From: Symbiodinium natans
Lineage: Eukaryota; Sar; Dinophyceae; Suessiales; Symbiodiniaceae
Length of the DNA stretch: 64,000 nucleotides
Assembly: GCA_905221605.1 (NCBI GenBank)
Contig: CAJNDS010002591.1
Coordinates: forward strand, 254,679-318,678
Direction: 5' to 3'
Positions 1 through 10,636 of the stretch are shown piece after piece (position 1 is the stretch's first letter; each line of letters begins with the position of its first letter). The notes beneath the pieces are model-generated. The model made no database searches, was not told the origin of the DNA, and saw only the letters and a list, made by a program, of their open reading frames with translations. A program made the translations under genes and the position numbers.

Positions 1-1
1 T

Positions 2-2080
2 AGGAAGTTCTTCAACTTCTGGAACCAGCAGCTCATCCCCTGGATCACGCTCCTGGCCATCGGCACCTACATAGGCACGGTTTAGGGTCTGGGGTTTAGG
101 GTTTTGGGGTTTTTCCTAGAAGTTCGCAGCATGCAAGAGCTGTTCCGCACACCTTGATCTGCGGCCTCCTCCCTGCTGATTGTTGCTACAGAAACCTCAG
201 CCCCGAACGTTAAGACCCTTGTCATGAGGTGTCGGGAAGTCTTATGAGGGAAAAACAGATCCTGGACACGTGGGTCATGAGGTGTCGGGAGTTCTTGAAG
301 TCATAGCAGGTCCTAGGCTGTACTGCAAGAAGCAGCCTCGCAGGAGGCGTCAAGGCATCCTTCCAATGACAATTGCGAGAAAATACAGAACGCCGCAAGC
401 AGCCAAGCAGCCGCGCGTCGGGCTAACCCCCAAACCCTGAACCCTAAACCCTAAACCTTAAACCCTGAACCCTAAACCCTAAACCCTAAACCCGAAACCC
501 TAAACCCTAAAGCTAAATGCCTTTCCCTGCGGAGGACTCTCCTCCAGGTTGGTCTTGGGTGGCAACACCTCGCTGGGCTCCTTCCTTGCCACGATCAACG
601 TCTACAAGGAGGGTTTAGGGTTTAGAGTTTAGGGTTTGGGGTTTAGGGTTTGGGGTTTGGGGTTTCGGGGGTTTGCACTGTGGGGGATTGATGCAGCACA
701 GTTGGTGTAGACCTTCGGGATTTTTGAGGCTTTGGGGTTGGGCAGAGTTTTCTGAACATCACGTGGGCCCACTTGTAGCAGGCTAGTACCCCGTAGCAAA
801 ACCAACAAAACTTGACACAACAACGCTTTGCACTGGACAAACCAATTCTGTGCGAGAGCCTCGCGCCTTTGGGCAGGATCTTGGAGACAGGTTTTCCACG
901 ATTCTGGAAGGCTCGCGCAGGAGCATGCCGTTTCTGAGAGCGACGCCGACTGTTGGCATGCTTCTACTTTCCTGTTTCGTGATGGTATATTATGATATGT
1001 TTTTGGTGGAAAATATTAAATTGCGCAAGTTTGACGTGTTTCTTTGAAAATTTGACTTGGATTGGCTGCGCGTTTGGTACTTGATTTACGTGTGGTGAAG
1101 CATGATCAAATATCAACTTTAGCTACATTGACGGATAATGGCCCGTAGCTATGAGCTGGTTTTGTATCATCACAGAATACGTATATGTATATATATATAT
1201 ATATGTATGTATGTATGTATATATATATATATGTATACTACTCCCCGGCGATTTAGCTCTGGATGGCGCGATGTAGAAGTGTTTTCGCGTGGTCATTCAT
1301 CGCAAGTAGTGTCAGCAAGAGTCACGAAAGCCAGTCCCCTGGAGCTTGCGGTTTAGGGTTTAGGGTTTAGGGTTTAGGGTTTAGGGTTTAGGGTTTAGGG
1401 TTTGAGGCCTTAAGTAGGGGGCGGGGCGCCTTCATTGACAGTTGCCCCTTAGGCCCGCCTTTAGGTCCGAACAGGGGCTGCGTTTTGGGGATCAACAGGG
1501 CTAGGCCTCCGATTCTTTGGGTGCAGTTCACTCATGCAGCTCCTTAGCCATATGTTTCTCCCTGGCAACGCTGGACCTCAGGGACCAGGGATGAGTCCTT
1601 GGTTCAGAGCCCTACACTACAACAAAGCAGGTTTTTGGTACATCTTGACCCTCCTATCCACATGCTGCTTTCGTTGCCCACGGTCTCAAGATTGGTAGCT
1701 GACCCCCGATCCTTGAAAAAACTGTTCGTACTTCCCCCTCGTTGAGGGCCTTGTTGCAAGTTATCCGACTCTGAAAGGTACCGGTTTGGGACCTTATTCT
1801 AAGCTCCTTCCGGGCCCCCACAAGGGACCCCAAACCCTAGAACAGCCCTGCCACCAGAAAAGGCCAGGCACCGCAAACCCCAAAAAGATGAATCAGCCCC
1901 AAAAGACCCAAACCCACCTCAGAAACTCCCAAGCCTTAAACCCCCTAAGCCCCACCTCAAAAGCCCCTAAGCCTGAAGTCCCTCAACCCCCATGAAGCCC
2001 CCCTAGCAGGCTTGGAGTGCCTGAGCAAGGCCATCAGCCCACTGGCGGGTCTCACCATGCAGTTCAACCTTCCCATTGAC
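2..2080 (+). CDS. ABC-transporter-like membrane protein, four exons, 5' truncated by window
   Basis: Four short exons are readable at 2-79, 548-611, 877-910 and 2010-2080. Translated in order they give a hydrophobic stretch with QQLIPWITLLAIGTYIG, then LGGNTSLGSFLATINVYK, then DLGDRFSTILEG, then LSKAISPLAGLTMQFNLP. The third and fourth exons join in frame through a GC donor at 911 and an AG|G acceptor at 2009, restoring a Gly codon; the fourth also ends at a GC donor. The order resembles the end of the transmembrane half of dinoflagellate ABC transporters as I remember them (LGTFLATI-NV-KD, then KAISPL-LT--NLP), hence the call. No Walker A, signature or Walker B motif is seen downstream, so the ATPase half is absent or unrecognised. 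The first two introns start at a telomeric heptamer. Function is moderately uncertain; coding nature is likely. Confidence 0.5.
222..297. repeat. Two-copy direct repeat inside intron
   Basis: The sequence GTCATGAGGTGTCGGGA followed by GT(C)TT occurs at about 221-242 and again at about 276-297, inside the first intron of the ABC-like gene. It is a local duplication without coding meaning. Confidence 0.6.
422..512 (-). repeat. Interstitial telomeric array (CCCTAAA), degenerate
   Basis: About twelve heptamers, mostly CCCTAAA with CCCTGAA and CCGAAAC variants, in the 3' half of the first intron of the ABC-like gene, about 35 bases before its exon at 548. Confidence 0.9.
612..665 (+). repeat. Interstitial telomeric array (TTTAGGG) directly abutting an exon
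   Basis: TTTAGGG, TTTAGAG and TTTGGGG heptamers begin immediately after the Lys-Glu codons that end the exon at 548-611. The array therefore forms the 5' end of the intron, in the opposite orientation to the array upstream of the same exon. Confidence 0.9.
1186..1234. repeat. TA/TATG microsatellite
   Basis: Alternating TA with ATGT blocks, inside the 911-2009 intron. The rest of that intron is AT-richer than the exons (about 960-1180) and carries a telomeric array at 1351-1405; I see no exon in it. Confidence 0.85.
1351..1405 (+). repeat. Perfect interstitial telomeric array (TTTAGGG)x7-8
   Basis: Uninterrupted GTTTAGG heptamers, among the cleanest arrays in the window. They follow GAGCTTGCG without a gap. 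Confidence 0.95.
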
Positions 2081-2146
2081 GCTTGGAGTCCATCTCTGGG
2101 GGTTTCCGACATTCGGGGGTGCCTTCTTGGGGTCCTTGCTAGAAGG

Positions 2147-2262
2147 GAATCCTACTATGTGGGGGTCTATGTTAGGGGTCCCCTCATATTCGCAACCGCC
2201 CATTTAAGAGCACTTCGAGCCGTCTTAGTCGCAGGGTCCCCTATTTTCGTAATCCCCCGTAC
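2147..2262 (+). repeat. GGTACCCC-type dispersed repeat, copy 1
   Basis: Contains GGAATCCTACTATGTGGGGG, TCTATGTTAGGGG and, after a gap, AGGGTCCCCTATTTTCG. The same modules recur at 3447-3500 and, in reverse orientation, at 19690-19750, 22038-22150, 23518-23635, 30225-30325 and 55418-55490. Confidence 0.6.
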
Positions 2263-2555
2263 GGTTCCTTGTGTTGTTTTGGGTTTCGGTTTCGGGTTTA
2301 GGGTACCCCGAAAAATGAGGGCCGGTATGATGATGGGGAATTACCCAACAGGATCCTAATCTTGGGGGCCTACCATGTGCGACGTTGCCGGCATGTGTTT
2401 GGTCGCCAGCCGGACGCGAATACCGCCAACCGACCCTCGAGGCATGCGCTTGGTGTGTTTTGCGTGTCTCAAGGGTGCAGACGGCCTCGATATGTTGCCA
2501 TGCCACACAAGCTGCATGTCGATGTGCCTGGGCATAGAAATGTGGAGTGTTGGCA

Positions 2556-2729
2556 CCCCAAACCCTAAACCCTAAACCCTAAACCCTCAACCCTGAACCC
2601 TAAACCCTAAACCCTAAACCCTAAACCCTAAACCCTAAACCCTAAAACCCTAAACCCGAAACCCCAAACCCTAAACCCTAAACCCTCAACCCTAAACCCT
2701 AAACCCTAAACCCTAAGCCCTAAGCCCCT
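2556..2729 (-). repeat. Large interstitial telomeric array (CCCTAAA)
   Basis: About 24 heptamers, mainly CCCTAAA with CCCTCAA, CCCTGAA, CCCGAAA and CCCTAAG variants; the longest array in the first half of the window. The stretch 2081-3100 around it shows no exon I can support. Confidence 0.95.
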
Positions 2730-3115
2730 ATGGTGGCATCGGGTCCGAAGCCTCGGGCTTCGATCCTTGTAGCCGTCAAAGAGGACTTAGGAGATTTAGG
2801 AGGACCTCTGAACCGTAGGAACCCCCCCGCCCTACAGGATACTGAAAGCCCCCCCCCCCCCCCCTTAAGCCCTCCAACAGTCGCCCCATGGAGATGCTCA
2901 GGACATACCGGAACGGAGCGAAGTCTATCGCCGACGCGAGGAGTTCGTGATGGGGCTGTCGACTGTGTCCTGTCTGCGAGAGTTTCTAAGGGGGTGTGTT
3001 GCCTTTTGAGCCTTTGGTGGTTTTTTTTGTTAAGGGGTTTGGGGGCTTACGGGTGCTGGGGAGGTTGAGGGTTTAGGGGCATGCGCTGGAGTTGTAGTAG
3101 TTCTTTTTTTTTGTC

Positions 3116-3595
3116 TTGTTTCCTGACAAACCTGCATCCGAAAGTGGTGCCAAGAAGCTATGCAGCAGTGATGTGTTGGCTCGACTCGTCTGTTTTCCGC
3201 GGCCTACCCCTCCTGGGTGGCTGGTGCTGTTCTGTTGGTGGTGGCTCAGCTTGGGGCCTGCCTTGCTGCCACGCAGGGCGCCGGTGCAAGACCAGCCCTA
3301 CGTTGAGCTGCCGTGGGATGCGTGCAAGTTGGGTCTGAGTGTGGCCAACTCACTCCTTCGCAGACTCAGTTCGGGGGGCTGTTGGATGTTAAGCAAAACT
3401 CTTCTCCTCGCCCGGTCTGCTCCTCACATTGTCCCACCCCAGACTCAAGGAATCCCACTATTTGGGGGGGTCTATTTTAGGGCCCCTATTTTTCTAACCC
3501 ACCACAGCTCAGCACGCAGCCGGGCGGTGACAGCGCACAGGGGCGCCCCGCCAAGGAAAGAAATAAACGATAAAATGAAACAGATAGGGGTTTGA
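3116..3595 (+). CDS. Possible coding segment, unknown protein
   Basis: An open frame of 159 codons, of which the middle part (about 3285-3360; PYVELPWDACKLGLSVANSL) has a composition and third-position bias like the accepted exons. The 3' end runs into the dispersed repeat at 3447-3500, so the true coding part probably ends before about 3400. No domain is recognised. It could be a further exon of the upstream transporter-like gene, but no phase-consistent join was found. Confidence 0.3.
   Translation: MFPDKPASESGAKKLCSSDVLARLVCFPRPTPPGWLVLFCWWWLSLGPALLPRRAPVQDQPYVELPWDACKLGLSVANSLLRRLSSGGCWMLSKTLLLARSAPHIVPPQTQGIPLFGGVYFRAPIFLTHHSSARSRAVTAHRGAPPRKEINDKMKQIGV
3396..3500 (+). repeat. Dispersed repeat, copy 2, with a CTCTTCTCCTCGCCCGG tag
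   Basis: AACTCTTCTCCTCGCCCGG at about 3399-3416 recurs as a tandem pair at 53928-53965. It is followed by GGAATCCCACTATTTGGGGG and TCTATTTTAGGGCCCCTA, the same module as at 2147-2262. Confidence 0.6.
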
Positions 3596-3599
3596 GTGT

Positions 3600-4577
3600 T
3601 TCTAATTGACTCTTTGCTGGGGGAGACTGGCGCGGCACAGTGGATGCTTGGCAAGGCACCCATGTTTGACGCGATTCCCATCGTTTTCCAGAATGTCAGC
3701 ATTGACCCTTGGCAGGATTTGTTGTCTTTATAAAAAGTGGACACAGGAAACGGCGAAAGGTGCCTGTGCGCTAACCTCATGTGGTACAGGGAAGTGTTTG
3801 CAAAGCCCAGAAGCATGGCGAGTTGCGATGTCGAGTTGTAGTATCCTAGGGGCGCTTGAGTGCTTGTCTAAGGAGTACGCTCCAAGCATGCACGGCCTGT
3901 CTACACAGGCGCCGCAAGGCGCTGGAGTTCTCGGGTGGTTGTCGCTGCAGCACGTCCTTGTCAATCTGCGCACTTTGCCAGGGTCAATCATCCAGATCGT
4001 GGGGCCCCATGACTCAGGCAGATTTTTCCTGCAGTCTTCACTGGTCTTAGCAGCATGGTAGACATGATTTTCGCAACTTGCAATGGGAGGCAAAGGGTCC
4101 ATCTTGAAGAAGATTGGCGATCTCGTGCCGACGTCTGCGGGCCGTGTCATGTGCCTTGCCTTGGCATTGAGGTGGCGCAATGTTTGTGCCAGTTTTCGGC
4201 CTATTCTTCGGCATTGTGGATTTATTCACCCCGAGGATTTCTCCACACTTGATGGTCCTACAAGTGCCCCACGATGCTTGGCTGCGATCAGTGGACGTTG
4301 TGGTAATGCAACCCGCCTACGGAAGATGGGAGCTAAGGAGCCACTTTTCATAGAGCCTTGCTCTCAGCACGTTGATTTTCGTGCACCTGGCATGGCATGG
4401 CTTGGTTCAAAAACAGCATTGCAACAGGAAGGCTGGCCTGCTGGGAAACCTGAGTCTTGCGCGACACCTGTGCCGAGCTCGGCACGGGGAGCTAGTTCCC
4501 CCTTCTGAGCCACAGCTTTGTCACTTCTTTGCCCCAACAACACGCTTTGTTCATTTAACAACAGAGTCAGTCAGTCG

Positions 4578-4619
<42 letters not shown>

Positions 4620-5690
4620 CCACTCGCTCACTCAGGGAGTCGGCGCAAGACCTAGGGGATGCCGATCGCGGGCGCAGCGGCTTAGCTTGCAACCGAGTGT
4701 GTTCTCCTTACGCATGGCAGTAAGTTCATACAAAACCAAAGAGCAGTGAGGTTGGGTGATGGTAATTGGGTGTGCAATTCAGACATCTTCGTTGCCCGTT
4801 ACTTTTCTCCCGACATACCTCAGCGTTGTTCCGCTCGAGACGCAGACCCCAGGGCCAACCCGGAACGACAGGATCACTTGCACTCTGTGAGTCCAGCCAC
4901 ATGAGGCCCCGGTCACAATACAGGCCTGAGCTGCCTACAAGCTGCTCTTGCAGCACCCCGAAATTCCCTGAACATGCCTAAAAATCCTGAACGGAACGCC
5001 GGACGCCCCAGTTTTTGACGCCTTGAGTCCTGCGCATCCTGTCTGCCTTGGCTCTGAACCATGTGCGAACATATTGGCCCTGTTATAGAGGGATGCAAGC
5101 ATGACCCTTCGGCTGAAGGAATCTTGCGCCGGCTTGGCTTGGACAAGGACACTGGATTGATGCCCGATGCTATGTTCTGTGCAGAGAGAATTCGAGAACC
5201 AAGATTCGACAGGCTGTCGTTCCGTAGTTTTCCGCAGCAACTTCTAGTAGGTTCACATTTGAGAGCCTACAGCCCTACAGAATGTTGGACAGGACGTGCC
5301 GTGTGCGAGACAGAGAGAGAGGGAGAGAATACTTCGCAGTTGAGAGGGGACCCCTTCGAGCCTTCGAGCAGGACTGGATAATGGATCTCTACGATGCCGA
5401 GGCCTGGTTTGTGGGTGCTCCTTTTCCTATGCTGAGAGATCAGAACGGCACACAGGGGAGCATGTAGTCGCCCGGGAGATCCGAATTCTGCGGGATGGGG
5501 CCTCTGGGAACGCGCAGCACAGAAGCAGAGCACCCTCGTCTCTTCATGAACTTACTCATTAACTTAAGAGCTGGGTAGTTAACATCTAACCTTTTTGGCT
5601 TTAATATAGAATCCCATTACAAAGCAAGGTTAGCCTGTTTTGGGCTAGGGTATTCAGCGCCTTAACATGGCAGCACAGGGGAAAGCAACC
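3600..5690. other. Two-kb stretch without supported exon
   Basis: Overlapping open frames occur on both strands (for example 3606-4061 and 4083-4508 on +, 3728-4180 on -). None has a recognisable domain, consistent third-position bias or paired splice sites. It holds a (CT)n microsatellite at 4579-4616. It may be intergenic or decayed retroelement DNA. Confidence 0.4.
4579..4616. repeat. (CT)n microsatellite
   Basis: About seventeen CT dinucleotides following GTCAGTCAGTCGCTG. Confidence 0.95.
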
Positions 5691-5804
5691 ATGAGCCTTG
5701 GGGACGCGTGGGCAGAATATGTGGGGACCTGGTGAGGAGCGGGCCTTCATCAAGAAGACGCAGATGCTCGAGGCGCATCATCAGCTGCTGCCCCGAAGCC
5801 CCAA
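5691..5804 (+). CDS. Putative exon, unknown protein
   Basis: Two overlapping readings are possible. From 5731 the frame gives EERAFIKKTQMLEAHHQLLP and stops at a GTAAGA donor at 5805. From 5692 an ATG gives MSLGDAWAEYVGTW and stops at a GTGAGG donor at 5731. Both end at good donor sites and have exon-like codon use; only one is likely to be right. It lies about 80 bases upstream of a strong acidic exon. Confidence 0.45.
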
Positions 5805-5885
5805 GTAAGAAAAGCACCCCCCGCCCCCCCCAGAGCTGCCTCAATAAGCTCTATAGGCCTCTTGGGCCCTAGACCTCCGTAACAG

Positions 5886-5996
5886 ATGTGGCCCTCCAAG
5901 TTTTTCGATGCCTCCAGGATCCAGCAAAGGACAGCCCTTTTGGCGCCTGCTTCTCGGGAGACGAAGAAGGAGAGGAGGACGAGGAAGAGGAGGCCG
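5886..5996 (+). CDS. Exon encoding an acidic tract, unknown protein
   Basis: Flanked by CCGTAACAG (acceptor) and GGTAAGAG (donor at 5997). The frame reads VALQVFRCLQDPAKD, then a Gly-Asp-Glu start to a run of about eleven acidic residues. Third positions are G/C-rich. Acidic tails of this kind occur in many chaperones and chromatin proteins, but nothing identifies the family. It is probably in the same gene as the exons at 5691-5804 and 6124-6239. Confidence 0.6.
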
Positions 5997-6123
5997 GTAA
6001 GAGCTCTTAGATGCGCCTGGGAGAAGCTCAAAGCTTGCATCGATGTACAACCTCAGTTTCCCTCCGGGCAGAGAATCGCAGAGTTTAGAACCTCGCTCAT
6101 CAATCAATTATAGCGACTCTGCA

Positions 6124-6239
6124 AGACATGCCGGGAACGTGCCGCCGTGTGCCGGAGGACCCGACCCCGACCTGGGCACAACAGCTCAGTGGCAGCGAGA
6201 AGTGGCGCTTTCAGCTGGCCAGGGCCAGCTGGATGCAAG
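6124..6239 (+). CDS. Exon, unknown protein, with GA-type donor
   Basis: The frame contains TPTWAQQLSGSEKWRFQL followed by ARASWMQ, with exon-like codon use. It ends at CAAG|GATATG, which is either a GA donor or not a splice site. Immediately after it a 12-bp tandem repeat (GGGATATGCAGG) begins, repeating the border sequence several times. Confidence 0.5.
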
Positions 6240-6298
6240 GATATGCAGGGATATGCAGGGATATGCGGGGATATTTAGGGATTTGCGGGGATACTGGG
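6236..6298 (+). repeat. 12-bp tandem repeat GGATATGCAGGG at exon border
   Basis: Five imperfect units (GGATATGCAGGG, GGATATGCGGGG, GGATATTTAGGG, GGATTTGCGGGG). The third unit contains TTTAGGG, which suggests convergence with or seeding by the telomeric heptamer. Confidence 0.8.
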
Positions 6299-6939
6299 CT
6301 GAGGGATGTTCGGGGCCAACATAGGGTATCGGGATGAGGCCATGCCCTTTGCCAGACACTGGCTACGGGTTTTGCTTTTTTCATCATCACCCAACACGAA
6401 GAAACCACGAAGAAGCCAACAGGCGATGTCAGCAATCAAGGAAGAACAAGCCGACCAACAACACTCACTCATAGAATGCTGGTCCAGACGGGTGAGGACC
6501 GATCCCAGCGACTTTAGAACGAATTTTTGGTGGGCCATAGTTGCCCTTTAGTTCATGTTGGGTGTAGTTGAGGGGGGGGGTATTGTGGGATCCCATGACA
6601 TGAGGTTGCAGGCCCGAACTGTGGAGCACGCTCCCACCTCAAAAGTGTGATCAAACCCCCTACACTGCGCCCGAAACGACGAAACTTTATCCTACTGAAT
6701 TGTAGAAACTACCGCACCCTAAACCCTAAACCTGGGCTCAGTGTTGGGGAAGCTCATGCCCAGGCATTCGTCCACGATCCTCATGTGCCTCGGCAAGACG
6801 ACCATCTCTTTCCCCCCTGCCTGCCTCCCCAACCAACAATGGAGACTTATTGTGGCTAGTAGGTTTAGAGTTTGGGGTTCGAGGGCTACTGAGGATGTGG
6901 TATGGCGTAGGGTAGGTACCTGCCGCTAAGAGAACGGGC

Positions 6940-7095
6940 ACTGCGATTGCATATGGAGCCTGCGGACATGGGCGGGATCCGTCGTCCATGAGAGAGTTTC
7001 GGGCGCAGGTCCTGCTGGTGCACCGCCCTGCTGATGAGTTGGACCCAGCCATGCAGGACCCAAGCGATATGAACAAAATCGAAAGACGCTTTTGA
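6940..7095 (+). CDS. Putative terminal exon, unknown protein
   Basis: An open frame ending in a TGA at 7093. It includes YGACGHGRDPSSMREF and then VLLVHRPADELDPAMQDPSD. It may start at the GGGCGCAG acceptor at about 7000 or earlier. No family recognised. Confidence 0.4.
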   Translation, partial: TAIAYGACGHGRDPSSMREFRAQVLLVHRPADELDPAMQDPSDMNKIERRF

Positions 7096-7180
7096 GAGAT
7101 GTTTTCCGTTTGAGAGATGTTTCCCGGGTGTAGGGAAGCTTCGTGTTCTTGCTGTTCTGTGCGCAGCCAGGATACGGTGC

Positions 7181-7600
7181 TCAATTGTTTCCGCGATTTC
7201 GTCGACCGCAGGCCGGAAGGGGCGCAGACATACTCTCATCACGTTTAGTATTCCTACTATCTTTTGGCTTCTTCACATCCTTTTTGCAGCTCTCACTATC
7301 CTTGAATCTGAATTCTTCAGAATACAGCCGGCCATCAGGGGACTGGAGATCAGCGAGAACATTGGAGGCCAGCTGCCACAAGGAAAGCGGCGTCCAAGGA
7401 CCGCCTTTTGGCCGCACTGGGCAGTTTCCTTTGGAATTTTTGCTGCCCCTTGGAGAGCCATCACTGGGCCCCGATGTGTCCCGATGTCGCCGGTGGTCCC
7501 AAGAGGGACGAGGTGGGCGCTTGAACAGACCCGGGATGCGTCCTGCTGTTGCAGGGTGAGGTCTAGAAGCAGAAGGGCGGGCCAGGGCTCCAGGACCCAA
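7181..7600 (-). CDS. Possible minus-strand coding fragment, lysine-rich
   Basis: The minus frame contains WTPLSLWQLASNVLADLQ followed by a Lys/Asp-rich segment (FRFKDSESCKKDVKKPKD). The composition is protein-like, but the opposite strand is also open here and all better-supported exons nearby are on +. It may be a decayed retroelement fragment. Confidence 0.25.
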   Translation of the reverse strand: MGPGALARPSASRPHPATAGRIPGLFKRPPRPSWDHRRHRDTSGPSDGSPRGSKNSKGNCPVRPKGGPWTPLSLWQLASNVLADLQSPDGRLYSEEFRFKDSESCKKDVKKPKDSRNTKRDESMSAPLPACGRRNRGNN

Positions 7601-7692
7601 GCTCCAAAAATCCTTCGCCCGAGGTGATCTTCACCACCGGTGGTGCGACCCAGATTAAGATCGCCGCCACTCGGCCGCACAAGTCAGCCGCG
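7594..7692 (+). CDS. Exon, unknown protein
   Basis: Exactly 33 codons between an AG|G acceptor (CTCCAG|GAC) and a GTAAGC donor at 7693. The frame includes PEVIFTTGGATQIKIAATRP. It is phase 0 at both ends, matching the next exon at 7841. No domain recognised. Confidence 0.6.
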
Positions 7693-7840
7693 GTAAGCAG
7701 CAGCAGCCTCGGCAGCCGTATGTGGTTAAGGACCCAGTCCGAACCGGAGACCTCAACCCCCTAGACCCTACACTGCCCTACACCCTTACCCCCAACCCCG
7801 AAACCCTAAGCTCTAAACCCCAACTAAACGTCAGACCCAG

Positions 7841-7957
7841 GATTATGTGTGGCGCGTCGGCTCCGGTGGGGTCAGCGTGGAGAAGTCAGCGATGCTCAGC
7901 TTCAGGAGAAAGGCTAGGTTCCGGGATATCCATGGTGGCGCTGTCGGGATGCGGGGG
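7841..7957 (+). CDS. Exon, unknown protein
   Basis: Begins at CCCAG|GATTATG after telomere-like repeats and reads DYVWRVGSGGVSVEKSAMLS, then a basic segment FRRKARFRDIHG. It is phase 0 with the preceding exon, so the two probably splice directly across a 148-base intron that carries degenerate CCCTAAA. The 3' border is uncertain (GTGGCG at 7934 or GTGAAA at about 7958). Confidence 0.55.
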
Positions 7958-8182
7958 GTGAAACCGATGGGCTCACTGAAGTCCGATCAGGCTCTAGCTT
8001 CGCCATATGGCTGCGCACGGAGGGGAGGGCTTGGGGAGCCATGGTGACCAAATTGTACAAAGAAACTCTTGCTGGGAGACAAAAGCCCGAACCTCAGACA
8101 CCAAACCCTAGAAGCTTCGTTGTCGAGCACCCCAAAACCCAGACCCTAAAAACCGAAAACCCCAAAACCCTGGAATCTGCAG

Positions 8183-8238
8183 CACCGACGTTAAGGAGAC
8201 TTGCACCCGGTCCATCTTGGCCCGGCTCTGGAGCCCTT
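8183..8238 (+). CDS. Putative exon, unknown protein
   Basis: Between CTGCAG and a consensus GTGAGT donor at 8239. The frame reads TDVKETCTRSILARLWSP. It is short, but both splice sites and codon use are good. Confidence 0.45.
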
Positions 8239-8936
8239 GTGAGTCGTCACGTCCTTAGCCAGATTTAGGGGCTTTAAGGAGAGTTTAGGGCAGCAGTATT
8301 ATCATTATTACTACTAATATTATTATTTACATTAGATTCGCCTGCTGTGGATGTTGCTCTCCGAAGTGGTTAACGCTTCCACGACCAGCTCAGAGTTGTG
8401 TGATCTTGGTAGAATTCTCATGGTGCTTGGCAATGCTCGGAGCCACCGTGGCAGTAAAAGCGGCTGATACGCTCTTGATGAATGGTGCCTTGCATTGACA
8501 GTTTGTATAGTCTCCCTCGTCATGCCTCCTGTGTCCGTGATTTGGCGGTTTTCACGTGCCTAAAGACCTGTGCCAAGGTCACTGATGCGGTTGGGCGTGG
8601 GAACCAGCCCACGCTCACCATGTCCCATTTTCACGTCGTTGGGATTCTGCAAATGAACATGCTTCGCAAGCTGTGAAATGCGGCAAAACGGTACATGCGG
8701 AAAAAGGGCACGGGCTCGGCTTCTTCTACGGGGTATGGACATGTGGAGTCTGGATCCGAACTTCCCCCAAGCACTGGCAGGTGTCCAACATGCCAATGGC
8801 CAAGAACGTCACCGGCCCTCATGGCAACTACCTGAAGACAAGCAGGGCCCGGACCCCCAGAGATCCCCAGAGCCTTCCGAAAGACCAGCTTTTTTCGGTG
8901 CACTTGGTGTGCATGGCTTGCTGAAACTGGCTGCAG

Positions 8937-9092
8937 GAGTACCGCACCATGATGCTGCGCAGCGGCACCTTCCCCAAGAGGCTCTTGTGGAATGCTGTGG
9001 AGTTGGTAGTTGAAGTGTGCTGGGGTGATGCGCCCACCGCCCCGTTGTAGAGGTGGGAGGACACCTATGATGAGTACGAGAAGAAGGCATGA
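8937..9092 (+). CDS. Putative last two exons of the same gene, unknown protein
   Basis: Exon 8937-9005 follows a GGCTGCAG acceptor and reads EYRTMMLRSGTFPKRLLW plus NAVEL. Exon 9051-9092 follows GTTGTAG and reads RWEDTYDEYEKKA then TGA. Both are phase 0 and would be separated by a 45-base GT-AG intron. The C-terminus is charged. The 45-base intron is unusually short, so an alternative is a single readthrough with a different frame. Confidence 0.45.
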
Positions 9093-10630
9093 GCCGAGAG
9101 AACCAAACAGCGATGTGAGCTGTTGCACCGCAGAATCGCACTTTTGTGCACGTGTGCCAGACTGGTGAATGGTGGACGCAGCCCAAGTGGAATTGCGGCT
9201 TTGGAGCCAAGAAGTGAGCGCCCATCTGATCCGACTCCAGTTTCTTTTGCCGGTACCGCATGGGAAGTGGCTGGAGTGACGGGTGACGTCTTGCACTGCC
9301 TCTTCGCACATCTGCTATGCTTCGCATGCTTCGTTGTGAGATTGGAGCAGTTAGAGCACAGAAACGGAAGGCAGCATTTCTCGCGGAAGGCAAGCGCAGC
9401 TGGAACCAGAGACGAATCCAGGTGCCAAAAAGGGGAGTTGCAGCGAAGGGTCCCCCCCCATCACGTGTACCACCACACTGGCTGAGTCGCTTAACTTTCG
9501 CCTTTTCAACGGGAAGCCTCTGGCAACCTCTTTGGCAAGTGTTCGGCCCGAGCGAGCCGGCTTCTGGGAGCTGAAAAAAAGCACGCGAAGAACATCCCCA
9601 AGAGTCGCTCTGATTTTGTGTAGGTCTGTCAGGCTGCCAAGTGCCCCAAGCGTAGTGAACAGCAGTCTAGCCAGGCGATATCCGTGGGAAGTGTGGTACT
9701 GTAAAGTGTGAGTGTGGATAGCCATTGTGGCCATGGATACCTCCGGCCATGATGCATGCGTTCAGGGCCCCAGACTTGCAGTGTTGGAAAGGGAGCAGTG
9801 GATACAGTCGGCCCTTCAACTATCTATGGTGTGTGCTCAAGAGCCGTTCCCCCACCGGCTTGTTGAGGTCTCGCGCAAAAGATCCCGCTCTCCGTCCCCT
9901 GGGTGCCAGGCAAGAGCAAGTGAAACTCGACGATGGTCGTAGCGCTTCGGATGTTTGAGAGCAGGTCCCCTTGTGATGCCTTTCCGATTGCCACCACGCA
10001 TACATGCACACCACATGGCCACAAACTGCCATCATGCAGTCAGAAGCGATGGGCAAGCTCGGAAGGCGGACAATTTGCAAGCCTGCTCGTTGTGGGCGAG
10101 CTTGTCAACAGCAACGGCAGAGAACATTCACAAGCTGCTCCTGATAGCGGAGGACAGGGCATTGCCATGCCCCGCATTCCTCCAAGCTTTGGCAGTCTGT
10201 CCCGGGCATGTGCCCTTTGCCACACTCAATCTTGAATACGTGAAGCCCTGCAGGAAGCATGATGCAGAACACAGCCCTATAAGTCCCCAAGCCCCCAAGC
10301 CCTAACCTCCCCCCCTCCCCCATTCTTGCCATCCTCATGGTGTGGCTCAGGAGGAGCACTTGGTGAAGCTTCGACGCTGCTGCGAGGACCGAAGTGCTCC
10401 ATCACACCGTTCAAGGGGCGGGCAGGTTTGGGGTTGTTTTGGGGGGGTGGTCGCATGGGTTGGAGGCTAGCCGGCAGAGCTTTTTGGAGACCTTAAACCG
10501 ACACCTAAACCCCAAGCCCTAAGCCCTAAAACCAAAGCCCGAAAACCCTAAGCCCTAAACCCTAAACCCTAAACCCTAAATAAGCCCTATAGACTCAAAG
10601 CCCTCGAACCCCACAGCCCTAAGCAAACCG
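9093..10630. other. Stretch without supported exon
   Basis: Open frames on both strands (9123-9485 +, 9351-9734 -, 9955-10305 +) lack domains and agreed splice sites. The last 130 bases (10490-10620) are degenerate CCCTAAA/CCCTAAG. Confidence 0.4.
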
Positions 10631-10636
10631 GCAGAG

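Noticed and set aside
1138-1165. CCCGTAGCTATGAGCTGG as a dinoflagellate spliced-leader relic
   Set aside because: Only the first ten bases resemble the leader (CCGTAGCCAT...); the rest does not. A second look at 35792 (TGGCTCAAG) matches only the last nine.
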